From Streptomyces sp. ISL-94 (GTDB lineage Bacteria; Actinomycetota; Actinomycetes; Streptomycetales; Streptomycetaceae), in contig NZ_JAGGOZ010000074.1 in the NCBI RefSeq assembly GCF_018614075.1, positions 1 through 64,000 on the forward strand: a stretch of DNA of 64,000 nt, in the 5' to 3' direction. The translations under genes and the position numbers were made by a program. The notes under the pieces were generated by a model. That model saw only the letters and a program-made list of their open reading frames with translations, ran no database searches and was not told where the DNA came from. Within the stretch, counting starts at the first letter, position 1, and each line of letters opens with the position of its first letter. Shown piece after piece: positions 44,161-52,454 of the stretch.

Positions 44161-45504
44161 ATGACCGGCATCAGTGACGATGTACTGCTTGTCCACGGCG
44201 GCACCCCGCTCGAGGGCGAGATCCGGGTCCGCGGTGCGAAGAACCTCGTGCCCAAGGCCATGGTCGCCGCTCTGCTCGGCAGCGAACCCAGCCGGCTGCG
44301 CAACGTTCCCGACATCCGCGACGTGCGCGTCGTCCGCGGGCTGCTCCAGCTGCACGGGGTGACGGTCCGCCCCGGCGAGGAGCCGGGCGAGCTGATCCTC
44401 GACCCCACGCACGTCGAGAGCGCGAACGTCGCCGACATCGACGCCCACGCGGGCTCGTCGCGCATCCCGATCCTGTTCTGCGGTCCGCTGCTGCACCGCC
44501 TCGGCCACGCCTTCATCCCGGGCCTGGGCGGCTGCGACATCGGCGGCCGGCCGATCGACTTCCACTTCGACGTGCTCCGCCAGTTCGGCGCGACCATCGA
44601 GAAGCGCGAGGGCGGCCAGTACCTGGAGGCCCCGCAGCGCCTGCGCGGCTGCAAGATCCGCCTCCCCTACCCGTCGGTCGGCTCGACCGAGCAGGTGCTG
44701 CTGACGGCCGTCCTGGCCGAGGGCGTCACCGAGCTCAGCAACGCCGCGGTGGAGCCGGAGATCGAGGACCTCATCTGCGTCCTGCAGAAGATGGGCGCGA
44801 TCATCTCCGTCGACACCGACCGGACCATCCGGATCACGGGTGTGGACCGCCTGGGCGGCTACAACCACAAGGCGCTCCCGGACCGCCTGGAGGCCGCCTC
44901 CTGGGCGTCCGCGGCCCTGGCGACCGGCGGCAACATCTACGTGCGCGGCGCGCAGCAGCGCTCGATGATGACGTTCCTGAACACCTTCCGCCGCGTCGGC
45001 GGGGCGTTCGAGATCGACGACAACGGCATCCGCTTCTGGCACCCGGGCGGCCCGCTCAAGGCCATCGCGCTGGAGACGGACGTCCACCCCGGCTTCCAGA
45101 CCGACTGGCAGCAGCCCCTCGTGGTGGCCCTGACGCAGGCGACCGGCCTCTCGATCGTCCACGAGACGGTCTACGAGTCCCGGCTCGGCTTCACCTCGGC
45201 GCTCAACCAGATGGGTGCCCACATCCAGCTGTACCGCGAGTGCCTGGGCGGCAGCGCCTGCCGTTTCGGCCAGCGCAACTTCCTCCACTCGGCGGTCGTC
45301 TCGGGCCCCACCAAGCTCCAGGGCGCCGACCTGGTCATCCCCGACCTGCGCGGCGGGTTCTCGTATCTGATCGCGGCGCTGGCGGCCGAGGGCACCTCGC
45401 GGGTCCACGGCATCGACCTGATCAACCGCGGCTACGAGAACTTCATGGAGAAGCTCGTGGAGCTCGGCGCGAAGGTCGAACTCCCGGGCGGCGACCTCGC
45501 CTGA
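44161..45504 (+). CDS. murA: UDP-N-acetylglucosamine 1-carboxyvinyltransferase MurA
   Basis: A 447-residue EPSP-synthase-fold enzyme for the first committed step of peptidoglycan synthesis, adding enolpyruvate from PEP to UDP-GlcNAc. The lysine/asparagine motif is GAKNLVPKAM (25-34). The catalytic loop GLGGCDIGGRPID has C125 at the fosfomycin-reactive position, where mycobacterial MurA has Asp. Start 44161 is preferred over an upstream ATG at 44104, which adds a non-conserved stretch. It has a strong terminator (45550-45585). Confidence 0.93.
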   Translation: MTGISDDVLLVHGGTPLEGEIRVRGAKNLVPKAMVAALLGSEPSRLRNVPDIRDVRVVRGLLQLHGVTVRPGEEPGELILDPTHVESANVADIDAHAGSSRIPILFCGPLLHRLGHAFIPGLGGCDIGGRPIDFHFDVLRQFGATIEKREGGQYLEAPQRLRGCKIRLPYPSVGSTEQVLLTAVLAEGVTELSNAAVEPEIEDLICVLQKMGAIISVDTDRTIRITGVDRLGGYNHKALPDRLEAASWASAALATGGNIYVRGAQQRSMMTFLNTFRRVGGAFEIDDNGIRFWHPGGPLKAIALETDVHPGFQTDWQQPLVVALTQATGLSIVHETVYESRLGFTSALNQMGAHIQLYRECLGGSACRFGQRNFLHSAVVSGPTKLQGADLVIPDLRGGFSYLIAALAAEGTSRVHGIDLINRGYENFMEKLVELGAKVELPGGDLA

Positions 45505-45549
45505 GCCGTACCGCGCGCGTCGCGTACGCCGCGTGCACCGCGCACGCCG

Positions 45550-45585
45550 AAGCCCCCCGGGCCCCGCACAGGGCCCGGGGGGCTT
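45550..45585 (+). terminator. murA terminator
   Basis: Perfect 15-bp inverted repeat (45550-45564 and 45571-45585), loop cgcaca, followed by ttccc, 45 bp past murA. Confidence 0.85.
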
Positions 45586-45599
45586 TCCCGTCCCCCGGC

Positions 45600-45650
45600 G
45601 GGCCCTGTGCGGGCCCTGTGCGGGCCCTGTGCGGGCCCTGGCGGGCCCTC
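45600..45650. repeat. 11-bp tandem repeat gggccctgtgc
   Basis: Three perfect units (45600-45632) and degenerate partial units, between the murA and HU terminators. Part of the 330-bp gap between these convergent genes, which otherwise holds only terminators. Confidence 0.8.
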
Positions 45651-45719
45651 AGGCGCCGCGTGGGCACCGGGAACAGGCGGCGACCAGGCGGGGACCAGGG
45701 AGCCAGGCCGGGAACACGC

Positions 45720-45757
45720 CGAAGGGCGGCCGCCCCGCCCGGGGTGGCCGCCCTTCG
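45720..45757 (-). terminator. HU gene terminator
   Basis: Inverted repeat with 12-bp perfect outer arms (45720-45731 and 45746-45757) and an inner G/C stem, 80 bp past the HU stop. Confidence 0.75.
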
Positions 45758-45837
45758 CCGTTCTGCGTACTACTGCGCACTACTTGCGCACTACTGCCGT
45801 TCCAAAGGCCTGTGCGGCCTTCGGCGCCGGGGCAGGA

Positions 45838-46119
45838 CTACTTGCCCTTGGCGGCTTCCTTGAGCTTGGAGCCCGCGGAGACCTTCACGCTGTAGCCGGC
45901 CGGGATCTGGATGGGGTCGCCGGTCTGCGGGTTGCGCGCGGTGCGAGCGGCACGGTGGGTGCGCTCGAAGGTCAGGAAGCCGGGGATGGTGACCTTCTCG
46001 TCGCCCTTGGCGACAATCTCGCCGACGGTCTCGGCGAGCGCGGCCAGAACGGCGTCGGCGTCCTTGCGGGTCACCTCGGCGCGCTCGGACAGAGCGGCCA
46101 CCAGCTCACTGCGGTTCAT
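45838..46119 (-). CDS. hupA: Nucleoid protein HU
   Basis: A 93-residue HU/IHF-family DNA-binding protein. It starts MNRSELVAALSERAEVTRKDA. The beta-arm region VTIPGFLTFERTHRAARTARN carries the conserved GFL-F-R pattern, and the tail is lysine-containing. It compacts DNA as a dimer. This is the short form without the lysine-rich tail of the sporulation paralogue HupS. GGGAG lies 7 nt before the ATG. Confidence 0.93.
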   Translation of the reverse strand: MNRSELVAALSERAEVTRKDADAVLAALAETVGEIVAKGDEKVTIPGFLTFERTHRAARTARNPQTGDPIQIPAGYSVKVSAGSKLKEAAKGK

Positions 46120-46469
46120 GTTGTACTCCCGTGTTCAACTTGCCTTAGAGGCGTGAGATCGAAGCCGATGCTGCCAGGGCCCTCGGACAGTCCCCGGACC
46201 CGGGTCTGAACGTCAGACCCTCTCGCCCGGTTACGCATCCTGCCCCCACCAGCGGCGGGAAAGCCAATCCGGCACCCGCCGGGGTCACACGAAAAGCGCC
46301 ACAGTCACGCCGCGGTGACGCTCCGTCCACGCCTTCGCTCACGCGCCGGTGCGGACCGCGGACCTCGCGGGCATCCCCGCAACCCTAGAGGCGGCCCACC
46401 GGGCCGCATCTCGCGACGCGCCGGTATCAGCGGGCCGTGAGGGCGGTCACAGCGGTCGTGACCCGGCCG
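46120..46469. other. Intergenic upstream of HU with a palindrome
   Basis: About 350 bp between the HU start and the malic enzyme stop. It contains palindrome GGGTCTGA-acg-TCAGACCC (46202-46220), about 85-100 bp upstream of the HU start. It could be a regulator site or a hairpin. No gene. Confidence 0.45.
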
Positions 46470-47873
46470 TCACCCGGCCGTGGCGGCCTTGCGGACGGCG
46501 CCCGCGACCGCACCCGCGACCTTGTCGTTGAACACCGACGGGATGATGTAGTTCGCGTTCAGCTCGTCCTCGCCGACGACGTCGGCCAGGGCGGTCGCGG
46601 CGGCCAGCATCATGTCGGTGTTCACGGTGCGGGACTGGGCGTCCAGCAGGCCGCGGAAGACGCCCGGGAAGACCAGCACGTTGTTGATCTGGTTCGGGAA
46701 GTCGGAGCGGCCGGTGGCCACGACGGCGGCGGTCTGGCGGGCGACGGCCGGGTCCACCTCGGGGTCCGGGTTCGCGAGCGCGAACACGATCGCGCCTTCG
46801 GCCATGGCCGCCACGTCCTCGCCGGAGAGCACGTTGGGGGCCGAGACGCCGATGAAGACGTCGGCGCCGACCACGGCCTCCTTCAAAGTGCCCGTGTAGC
46901 CCTCGGGGTTGGTGTTGTCGGCGATCCAGCGCAGCGGGGAGTCCTCGTGCGCGTCGACGAGGTCGGGGCGGCCCGCGTGCACGACACCGTGGATGTCGGC
47001 GCTGACCGCGTTCTTGACGCCCGCCGCGAGGAGCAGCTTGAGGATGGCCGTACCGGCCGCGCCGGCACCCGACATGACGACCTTGACGTCGCCAACTGCC
47101 TTGCCCACGACGCGAAGTGCGTTGGTGAGGGCGGCCAGGACGACGATCGCGGTGCCGTGCTGGTCGTCGTGGAAGACGGGGATGTCGAGGGCCTCGCGCA
47201 GGCGGGCCTCGATCTCGAAGCAGCGGGGCGCGGAGATGTCCTCGAGGTTGATGCCGGCGAAGCCGGGGGCGATCGCCTTGACGATGGCGACGATCTCGTC
47301 ACTGTCCTGGGTGTCGAGGCAGATCGGCCAGGCGTCGATGCCGGCGAAGCGCTTGAAGAGGGCCGCCTTGCCCTCCATGACGGGCAGCGCGGCCATCGGG
47401 CCGATGTTGCCCAGGCCCAGCACGGCGGAGCCGTCCGTCACGACTGCGACGGAGTTGCGCTTGATGGTGAGGCGGCGGGCGTCCTCGGGGTTCTCGGCGA
47501 TCGCCATGCACACGCGGGCCACGCCCGGGGTGTAGATCATCGAGAGGTCGTCGCGGTTGCGGATGGGGTGCTTGGACGCCATCTCGATCTTGCCGCCGAG
47601 GTGCATCAGGAAGGTGCGGTCGGAGACCTTGCCGAGGCTGACGCCCTCGATCCCGCGCAGCTTCTCGACGATCTCGTCCGCGTGCGCGGTGGAGGTCGCG
47701 GCGATGGTGACGTCGATCCGGAGCTTCTCGTGGCCGGAGGCGGTCACGTCGAGGCCGGTGACCGAACCACCGGAGGACTCCACGGCAGTGGTGAGCTGGG
47801 AGACCGCGGTTCCGCTCGCGGGCACTTCCAGGCGGACCGTCATCGAATACGAGACGCTGGGCGCCGTTGCCAT
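46470..47873 (-). CDS. NAD-type malic enzyme with ACT domain
   Basis: A 467-residue malic enzyme decarboxylating malate to pyruvate. An N-terminal ACT-like domain (about 8-85) is followed by the malic domain (IYTPGVARVCMAI, TDGSAVLGLGNIGP) and the Rossmann domain (VMSGAGAAGTAILKLL). Metal ligands are expected around ISAPRCFEIE and FHDDQHGTA. NAD preference is inferred from the S. coelicolor counterpart, as I recall. Start 47873 has AGAGGA about 8 nt upstream. The probable small RNA at 48058-48200 lies just upstream. Confidence 0.9.
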   Translation of the reverse strand: MATAPSVSYSMTVRLEVPASGTAVSQLTTAVESSGGSVTGLDVTASGHEKLRIDVTIAATSTAHADEIVEKLRGIEGVSLGKVSDRTFLMHLGGKIEMASKHPIRNRDDLSMIYTPGVARVCMAIAENPEDARRLTIKRNSVAVVTDGSAVLGLGNIGPMAALPVMEGKAALFKRFAGIDAWPICLDTQDSDEIVAIVKAIAPGFAGINLEDISAPRCFEIEARLREALDIPVFHDDQHGTAIVVLAALTNALRVVGKAVGDVKVVMSGAGAAGTAILKLLLAAGVKNAVSADIHGVVHAGRPDLVDAHEDSPLRWIADNTNPEGYTGTLKEAVVGADVFIGVSAPNVLSGEDVAAMAEGAIVFALANPDPEVDPAVARQTAAVVATGRSDFPNQINNVLVFPGVFRGLLDAQSRTVNTDMMLAAATALADVVGEDELNANYIIPSVFNDKVAGAVAGAVRKAATAG

Positions 47874-48057
47874 GGCCGTGTTCCTCTTCTGTCCCTGGTT
47901 TTCGCTTGTACGCACAGGGCCCGGCACACGGCAGGTGTGGCAGGACCTGTTGTCCGATCGTCCCACCTACCAGCCGGTACAAGGTAACCAGCTACAAATT
48001 TCGGAAAGACTCTTCCACCATACGAGATACCAGGAGGGTTCGGAATGGTGGGTCCAT

Positions 48058-48200
48058 ACAAAACAGGTCCGCGCCCTCCACTGGGGAGGGCGCGGACCTG
48101 TTGATTGACTAGTGACACCGACCCGCCATGCTCGCCTCGCGGCAAGTGGTCGCTCTAGGCGACGAAGGTTGGGCCCGGGGGCTTGGATCGAGTCGGTGCC
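48058..48200 (-). ncRNA. Probable standalone small RNA
   Basis: In a 500-bp gap there is a promoter on the minus strand: -35 ATGACA (48229-48234), 16-bp spacer, -10 TAGCCT (48207-48212). About 140 nt downstream a perfect 18-bp terminator stem (48062-48079 and 48085-48102) is followed by TTTT. Between them, GGCACCGAC pairs with GTCGGTGTC to close a domain. That domain holds hairpins GTCGC-ctaga-GCGAC and CTTGCC-gcga-GGCGAG (a GNRA-type loop). No ORF with an RBS. I recall that a small RNA has been reported near this locus in S. coelicolor, but have not verified it. Confidence 0.6.
48062..48102 (-). terminator. Intrinsic terminator of the small RNA
   Basis: Perfect 18-bp stem, 5-nt loop, followed by TTTTG on the minus strand. 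It lies 273 bp past the HelD-like gene, so it serves the small RNA rather than that gene. Confidence 0.85.
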
Positions 48201-48374
48201 GTACCCAGGCTAACAAAGGATCGCCCGATGTCATCCCCGTGCTCGAAGTCCGTTCACGGCACCACGCGCCTGGCCGCGGACCATACGGCCCTGCGCGGCC
48301 CGGTCCGGGCCCGGGCGCGGTTCCGGCCCGGGCGCGGTTCCGGCCCGGGCGCGGCCCGGTCCGCGCCCGGTGCG

Positions 48375-50681
48375 CTACGGCAGCAGCAGCTCGGGCACCC
48401 CGTCCGCGTAGGGCTTGTCCCGGTTCGCCGAGACCACCGTCAGCTGCTGCGTCGCGCGCGTCAGCGCCACGTACAGCACCCGCAGGCCCGCCGGGGACTC
48501 GTCCGCGATCTCCGCCGGGGAGACGACCACCGTGGCGTCGTACTCCAGGCCCTTGGCCTCCAGGCTGCCCAGCGCCACCGCCCGCTCGCCGAGGTCGGCG
48601 AGCCAGCCCGCCGCCTCCGCGCGCCGGTCCATGGCCACGACCACGCCGACCGTGCCGTCCACCTGCTCCAGCAGCCTGCGGGTCTCCTCCCGCACCGCCG
48701 CGCCCAGATCGCCCTCAGCGGCCGTGAAACGGGGCTCCAGGCCCGTGGAGCGCACCGCCGACGGCGGCTCCATGCCGGGCATCGCCAGGCGCAGCACCCG
48801 GGAGGCGACCTCGGCGACCTCCGCCGGGTTGCGGTAGTTCACCGTCAGCGTGAACCGCCGGCGCGGCCGGGACCCCAGGGCCTCGTCGCGGGCCGCGGCC
48901 GCCTCCTCGGGGTCGGTCCACGAGGACTGCGCCGGGTCGCCGACCACCGTCCAGGTGCCCGTCCGGCCCCGGCGGCCCACCATCCGCCACTGCATCGGCG
49001 TCAGGTCCTGGGCCTCGTCGACGATGACGTGCGCGTACTCGGTGCGCTCCGCCGCGAGCCGCTCGGCCCGCTCCCACTGGGTCTCCTCGCGGGTCGGCAT
49101 CAGCTCCTCCAGCCCGCTGAGCTGGTCCAACGGGTCCATCTCCCGCTTGCGCTTGGGCCGCGCCGGGGCGCCGAGCAGCTGCTGGAGCTCGTCCAGCAGC
49201 GCGACGTCGTGCACCGACAGGGGGCCCTTGCCGTCCGGGCCGACCCGGCGCAGCGAGCGGGCCAGCATGCGGGTCTCGCGCGGGTTCAGGTCCCGGCGCG
49301 ACCAGCGGCCGAGCTTGCGCTCGTCGGCCATCGCGGCCAGCACCGCGCGCGGGGTCAGCTCGGGCCACCAGGCGTTCAGGAAGCCGATGAAGGCGTCCTC
49401 GGTGGAGATGTCCTCGTCGAAGGCGGAGCGCAGCTCGGCGGCCAGCTCGGGGTCGCTGTGCCGGCCGGCGCCGCCGGATTTCGCGTAGAGGGCGTCGAGC
49501 AGCAGCTTGCGGGCGCGCGGGCGCAGCAGGTTGACGGGGGCGGTGCCGCTGAGGACGTTCTGCCGGATCCGGTTCAGCTCGCCGGCCTCCAGCTCCTGGC
49601 GGCGGCCGAAGGCGACCACGCGCAGGCGGTCGGGGGCGTTGCCGAGCTCCAGGGCGCCCCTGACGGCCTTGCGCAGCACCTTGAGCATCCGCGAGGAGCC
49701 CTTGACGCGGGCCACGGCCGGATCGTCGTACGTGGTCGCCTCCGCGCCGTCGACCAGCGAGCCGAGCGCCCGGATGGCGACCTGGCCCTCCTCGCCGAGG
49801 GAGGGCAGCACGCCCTCGGTGTACGCCACGAGCAGCGGGGTCGGGGAGACGATCAGGATGCCGCCGGAGTAGCGGCGCCGGTCCTGGTAGAGCAGGTAGG
49901 CGGCGCGGTGCAGGGCGACGGCGGTCTTCCCCGTGCCGGGGCCGCCGGCGACCTCGGCGACGGAGGCGGCGGGGGCCCGGATGACCAGGTCCTGCTCGGC
50001 CTGGATGGAGGAGACGATGTCCCGCATGGAGTGCGTACGGGCCCGGCCGAGCGCGGCCATCAGGGCGCCGTCGCCGATGGCGGGGAGCTCCGTACCGTCC
50101 AGGAAGGCGGTGACCTCGGGGCGCATCAGGTCGTCCTCGACGCCGAGCACCTTGCGGCCCTTGGAGCGGATGACGCGGCGGCGCACGACGCGGCCGGGGT
50201 CCTTGGGCGTGGAGCGGTAGAACGGCGCGGCGGCGGGCGCGCGCCAGTCGATGACCAGGGGCGAGTAGTCGGCGTCGAGCACGCCGATGCGCCCGATGTG
50301 CAGGGTCTCGGCGATGTCCGCGGTCAGATCGGCGCGGATGGCGTCGTCGGCGGGCTCGACGGAGGTGTAGGCGCCGTCCGCGCCGCGCTCCCCGTCCTTC
50401 CCCAGCACCAGGTCGACCCGGCCGAAGAGGAAGTCCTCGAACTCGTTGTTCAGCCGGTTCAGGTGGATGCCCGCCCGGAAGACCTGCGCGTCGCGCTCGG
50501 CGAGGGCGCCGGGCGTGCCGACCTGCCCGCGCTTGGCGGCGTCGTTCATCAGGAACTCGGCCTCGTGGATCTTCTCCTCGAGGCGTCGGTACACCCGGTC
50601 GAGATGCGTCTGCTCGACCGCGATCTCCCGATCTCGGACGGAATCCGCCGTGCTGTCGACAGCGGCATTCTGCGCGGCCAC
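48375..50681 (-). CDS. HelD-family RNA polymerase-associated ATPase
   Basis: A 768-residue UvrD-like ATPase. The N-terminus is a long coiled coil (about 12-90) ending LNNEFEDFLFGRVD, and VIDWRAPAAAPFYRST (about 143-158) is typical of HelD. Walker A is AGGPGTGKTA (245-254), motif II VDEAQDLTPMQW, and motif VI LYVALTRATQQLTV. HelD proteins remove stalled or drug-bound RNA polymerase from DNA and can give rifampicin tolerance (HelR in Streptomyces). Whether this is HelR or a paralogue is open. GTG 50681 has GAAGGGGG about 6 nt upstream. Confidence 0.85.
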   Translation of the reverse strand: MAAQNAAVDSTADSVRDREIAVEQTHLDRVYRRLEEKIHEAEFLMNDAAKRGQVGTPGALAERDAQVFRAGIHLNRLNNEFEDFLFGRVDLVLGKDGERGADGAYTSVEPADDAIRADLTADIAETLHIGRIGVLDADYSPLVIDWRAPAAAPFYRSTPKDPGRVVRRRVIRSKGRKVLGVEDDLMRPEVTAFLDGTELPAIGDGALMAALGRARTHSMRDIVSSIQAEQDLVIRAPAASVAEVAGGPGTGKTAVALHRAAYLLYQDRRRYSGGILIVSPTPLLVAYTEGVLPSLGEEGQVAIRALGSLVDGAEATTYDDPAVARVKGSSRMLKVLRKAVRGALELGNAPDRLRVVAFGRRQELEAGELNRIRQNVLSGTAPVNLLRPRARKLLLDALYAKSGGAGRHSDPELAAELRSAFDEDISTEDAFIGFLNAWWPELTPRAVLAAMADERKLGRWSRRDLNPRETRMLARSLRRVGPDGKGPLSVHDVALLDELQQLLGAPARPKRKREMDPLDQLSGLEELMPTREETQWERAERLAAERTEYAHVIVDEAQDLTPMQWRMVGRRGRTGTWTVVGDPAQSSWTDPEEAAAARDEALGSRPRRRFTLTVNYRNPAEVAEVASRVLRLAMPGMEPPSAVRSTGLEPRFTAAEGDLGAAVREETRRLLEQVDGTVGVVVAMDRRAEAAGWLADLGERAVALGSLEAKGLEYDATVVVSPAEIADESPAGLRVLYVALTRATQQLTVVSANRDKPYADGVPELLLP

Positions 50682-50774
50682 CAAGGCCCCCTTCTGACGT
50701 GCATGGGCGACCGTCAACCGTACGCGAAACGGCACCCTGTCCGCACGCCCGTTCCGGAACCGTCCCGCGGGGAG

Positions 50775-51335
50775 CTACGCGGGACCGGCGGCGAGGGCCC
50801 GGCGCCGGTGCCGGGCGACGCGCTCGCGGTTGCCGCAGAGCTCGCTGGAGCACCAGCGGCGGCGGTGGCCGCGGGAAGTGTCCAGGTAGACGCGGGTGCA
50901 GCGGTCGCCCTCGCAGGCACGCAGGAGGGCCCGTTCACCGGGGTCGGTCAGCATCTCGACGGCGTCCCGGGCGACGGCCGCGAGCAGTGCGCCGCACTCG
51001 ACGCCGCCGCACAACTCCCGTACGAGGTGGCCTTCCTGGTCCCGTACGGCACACAGGCCCGGGGGTGGTCCGGCGGCCAGTACGTTGACCCGGGCGAGGG
51101 CCGCTTCGTCGGGATCGGTCCCGTCCAGCTCCGCCCGTACGAGGACCTCCACATCGGCGCGCAGGGCCCGGAAGGCCGCGACCCAGTCCGGGCCGACCCG
51201 GGCGAGCGGCGTCCGGTCGGGCACCAGCCCGGCCCCGGCGAGCCACAGCCGTAGCTCGTCGCCGTCCCGGATCCCCTCGTGGGGGGTGAATGTGGCCACC
51301 AGGTCCAGGCAGACCCGCCCGGAGTCGAACCGCAT
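50775..51335 (-). CDS. CGNR zinc-finger (ABATE-domain) protein
   Basis: A 186-residue putative stress-type transcription regulator. The N-terminal ABATE domain (CLDLVATF) is followed by a C-terminal CGNR zinc finger (CEGDRCTRVYLD, then RRRWCSSELCGNRERVARHR). Targets unknown. Start 51335 gives the normal N-terminus. Confidence 0.88.
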   Translation of the reverse strand: MRFDSGRVCLDLVATFTPHEGIRDGDELRLWLAGAGLVPDRTPLARVGPDWVAAFRALRADVEVLVRAELDGTDPDEAALARVNVLAAGPPPGLCAVRDQEGHLVRELCGGVECGALLAAVARDAVEMLTDPGERALLRACEGDRCTRVYLDTSRGHRRRWCSSELCGNRERVARHRRRALAAGPA

Positions 51336-51874
51336 GCCCGTCACCGCCTCGGTTGGGGGGCGCCCCACCAGAGTGCCGCCCGCTGCGCCGCAGCGGAACC
51401 CCCCGGACCGGTCCCTCCGGGGGTCCCGCCCCAGCCGCTGCCGCTCCCGCCGCGCGGAGCCCTTCCCCACCCCGCCCTTCCCCCGTTCCCCGGGGGCTCC
51501 GCCCCGTTCCCCGGGGGCTCCGCCCCAGACCCCGCCGGGCTCCGCCCCGGACTCCGCCCCCCGTTCGCCGGCGCGCCTCAAAGACCTGGGGCTCCGCCCC
51601 AGACCCCGCGCCTCAAACGCCGGCGAGGCTGGATGTGGCTGCTGCCGTCCGCCATGCAATTTCCGCCTCGCCGAACTCGATGTGGCCTGCCGTCCGCCTG
51701 GCGCGGCTGGGTTGCCCGCAGGGCAACTCCAGCCCCGCCGGCGATTGAGGCGCGGGGCTTGGCGCGGAGCCCCAACACACGGACCGCAGGGAAGCCTCAA
51801 CGGCGGCCACAGCCAGCCCCGCCGGCGTTTGAGGCGCGGGGCTTGGGGCGGAACCCCCGGTGGCGGGGCCCCGG
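51336..51874. repeat. Gene-free stretch with dispersed GC-rich repeats
   Basis: About 540 bp without a gene. It contains ccgttccccgggggctccg direct repeats (about 51485-51530) and three copies of the dispersed element: reverse at about 51610, direct at about 51740 and 51821. The two direct copies are each followed by a gcgcggggcttgg stretch. Confidence 0.7.
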
Positions 51875-52423
51875 TTAAGCCGGTGGGGGTGTGTCGTGGA
51901 GGAGGCGCTGGAACAGGCGGTGGTCCCGCCAGGCGCCGTTGATGTGGAGGTAGCGCGGCGCGACGCCGTACGGCTCGAAGCCCGCCTTCGCCAGCACCCG
52001 CTGCGACGCCCAGTTGTCCAGCAGGGTGCCTGCCTCCACCCGGTGGAGGCCCACCTCGTCGCGGGCGACCCGGCACACCTCCTCCACGGCCGCGGTGGCC
52101 AGCCCCTTCCCGTTCCAGGCCTGGTCGACCCAGTAGCCCACGCCCCCGCTGCACAGCGGCCCGAGCTCGATCGAGCCGAGGTTGATCGCGCCGACGATCG
52201 CGCCGGTCGCCGTCTCGGCGAACACGTACGGGACCAGCCGCCCCCCGTCCCGCTCCCCGAGCAGCCCCGCGATGCGCGCCCGCTGCCCCCGCTCCGTGTA
52301 GTAGGCCTCCGGCCGCACCGGCTCGAAGGGGGCCATGTACGCCCGGTTGCGCGCGAACGCCTCGGCCAGCGCGGCGGCATCGTCGAGTGCGATGCCCCTC
52401 ATCTCCACCCCGTCAATGATCAC
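51875..52423 (-). CDS. GNAT acetyltransferase, RimJ/RimL type
   Basis: A 182-residue N-acetyltransferase. Acetyl-CoA binding is in YWVDQAWNGKGLATAAV (about 97-113), and the C-terminal HRVEAGTLLDNWASQRVLAK is typical of ribosomal-protein acetyltransferase relatives. Target unknown. GTG 52423 is preceded by TAGCGT at 6 nt, so probably leaderless. Confidence 0.87.
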   Translation of the reverse strand: MIIDGVEMRGIALDDAAALAEAFARNRAYMAPFEPVRPEAYYTERGQRARIAGLLGERDGGRLVPYVFAETATGAIVGAINLGSIELGPLCSGGVGYWVDQAWNGKGLATAAVEEVCRVARDEVGLHRVEAGTLLDNWASQRVLAKAGFEPYGVAPRYLHINGAWRDHRLFQRLLHDTPPPA

Positions 52424-52454
52424 CCGAGCACGCTAGCGGCCCGCCCCCACCGGC

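Noticed and set aside
48103..48200. 6C-type RNA motif
   Set aside because: The 6C motif needs two hairpin loops with runs of six or more C; only one C-rich run is present and it is not in a loop.
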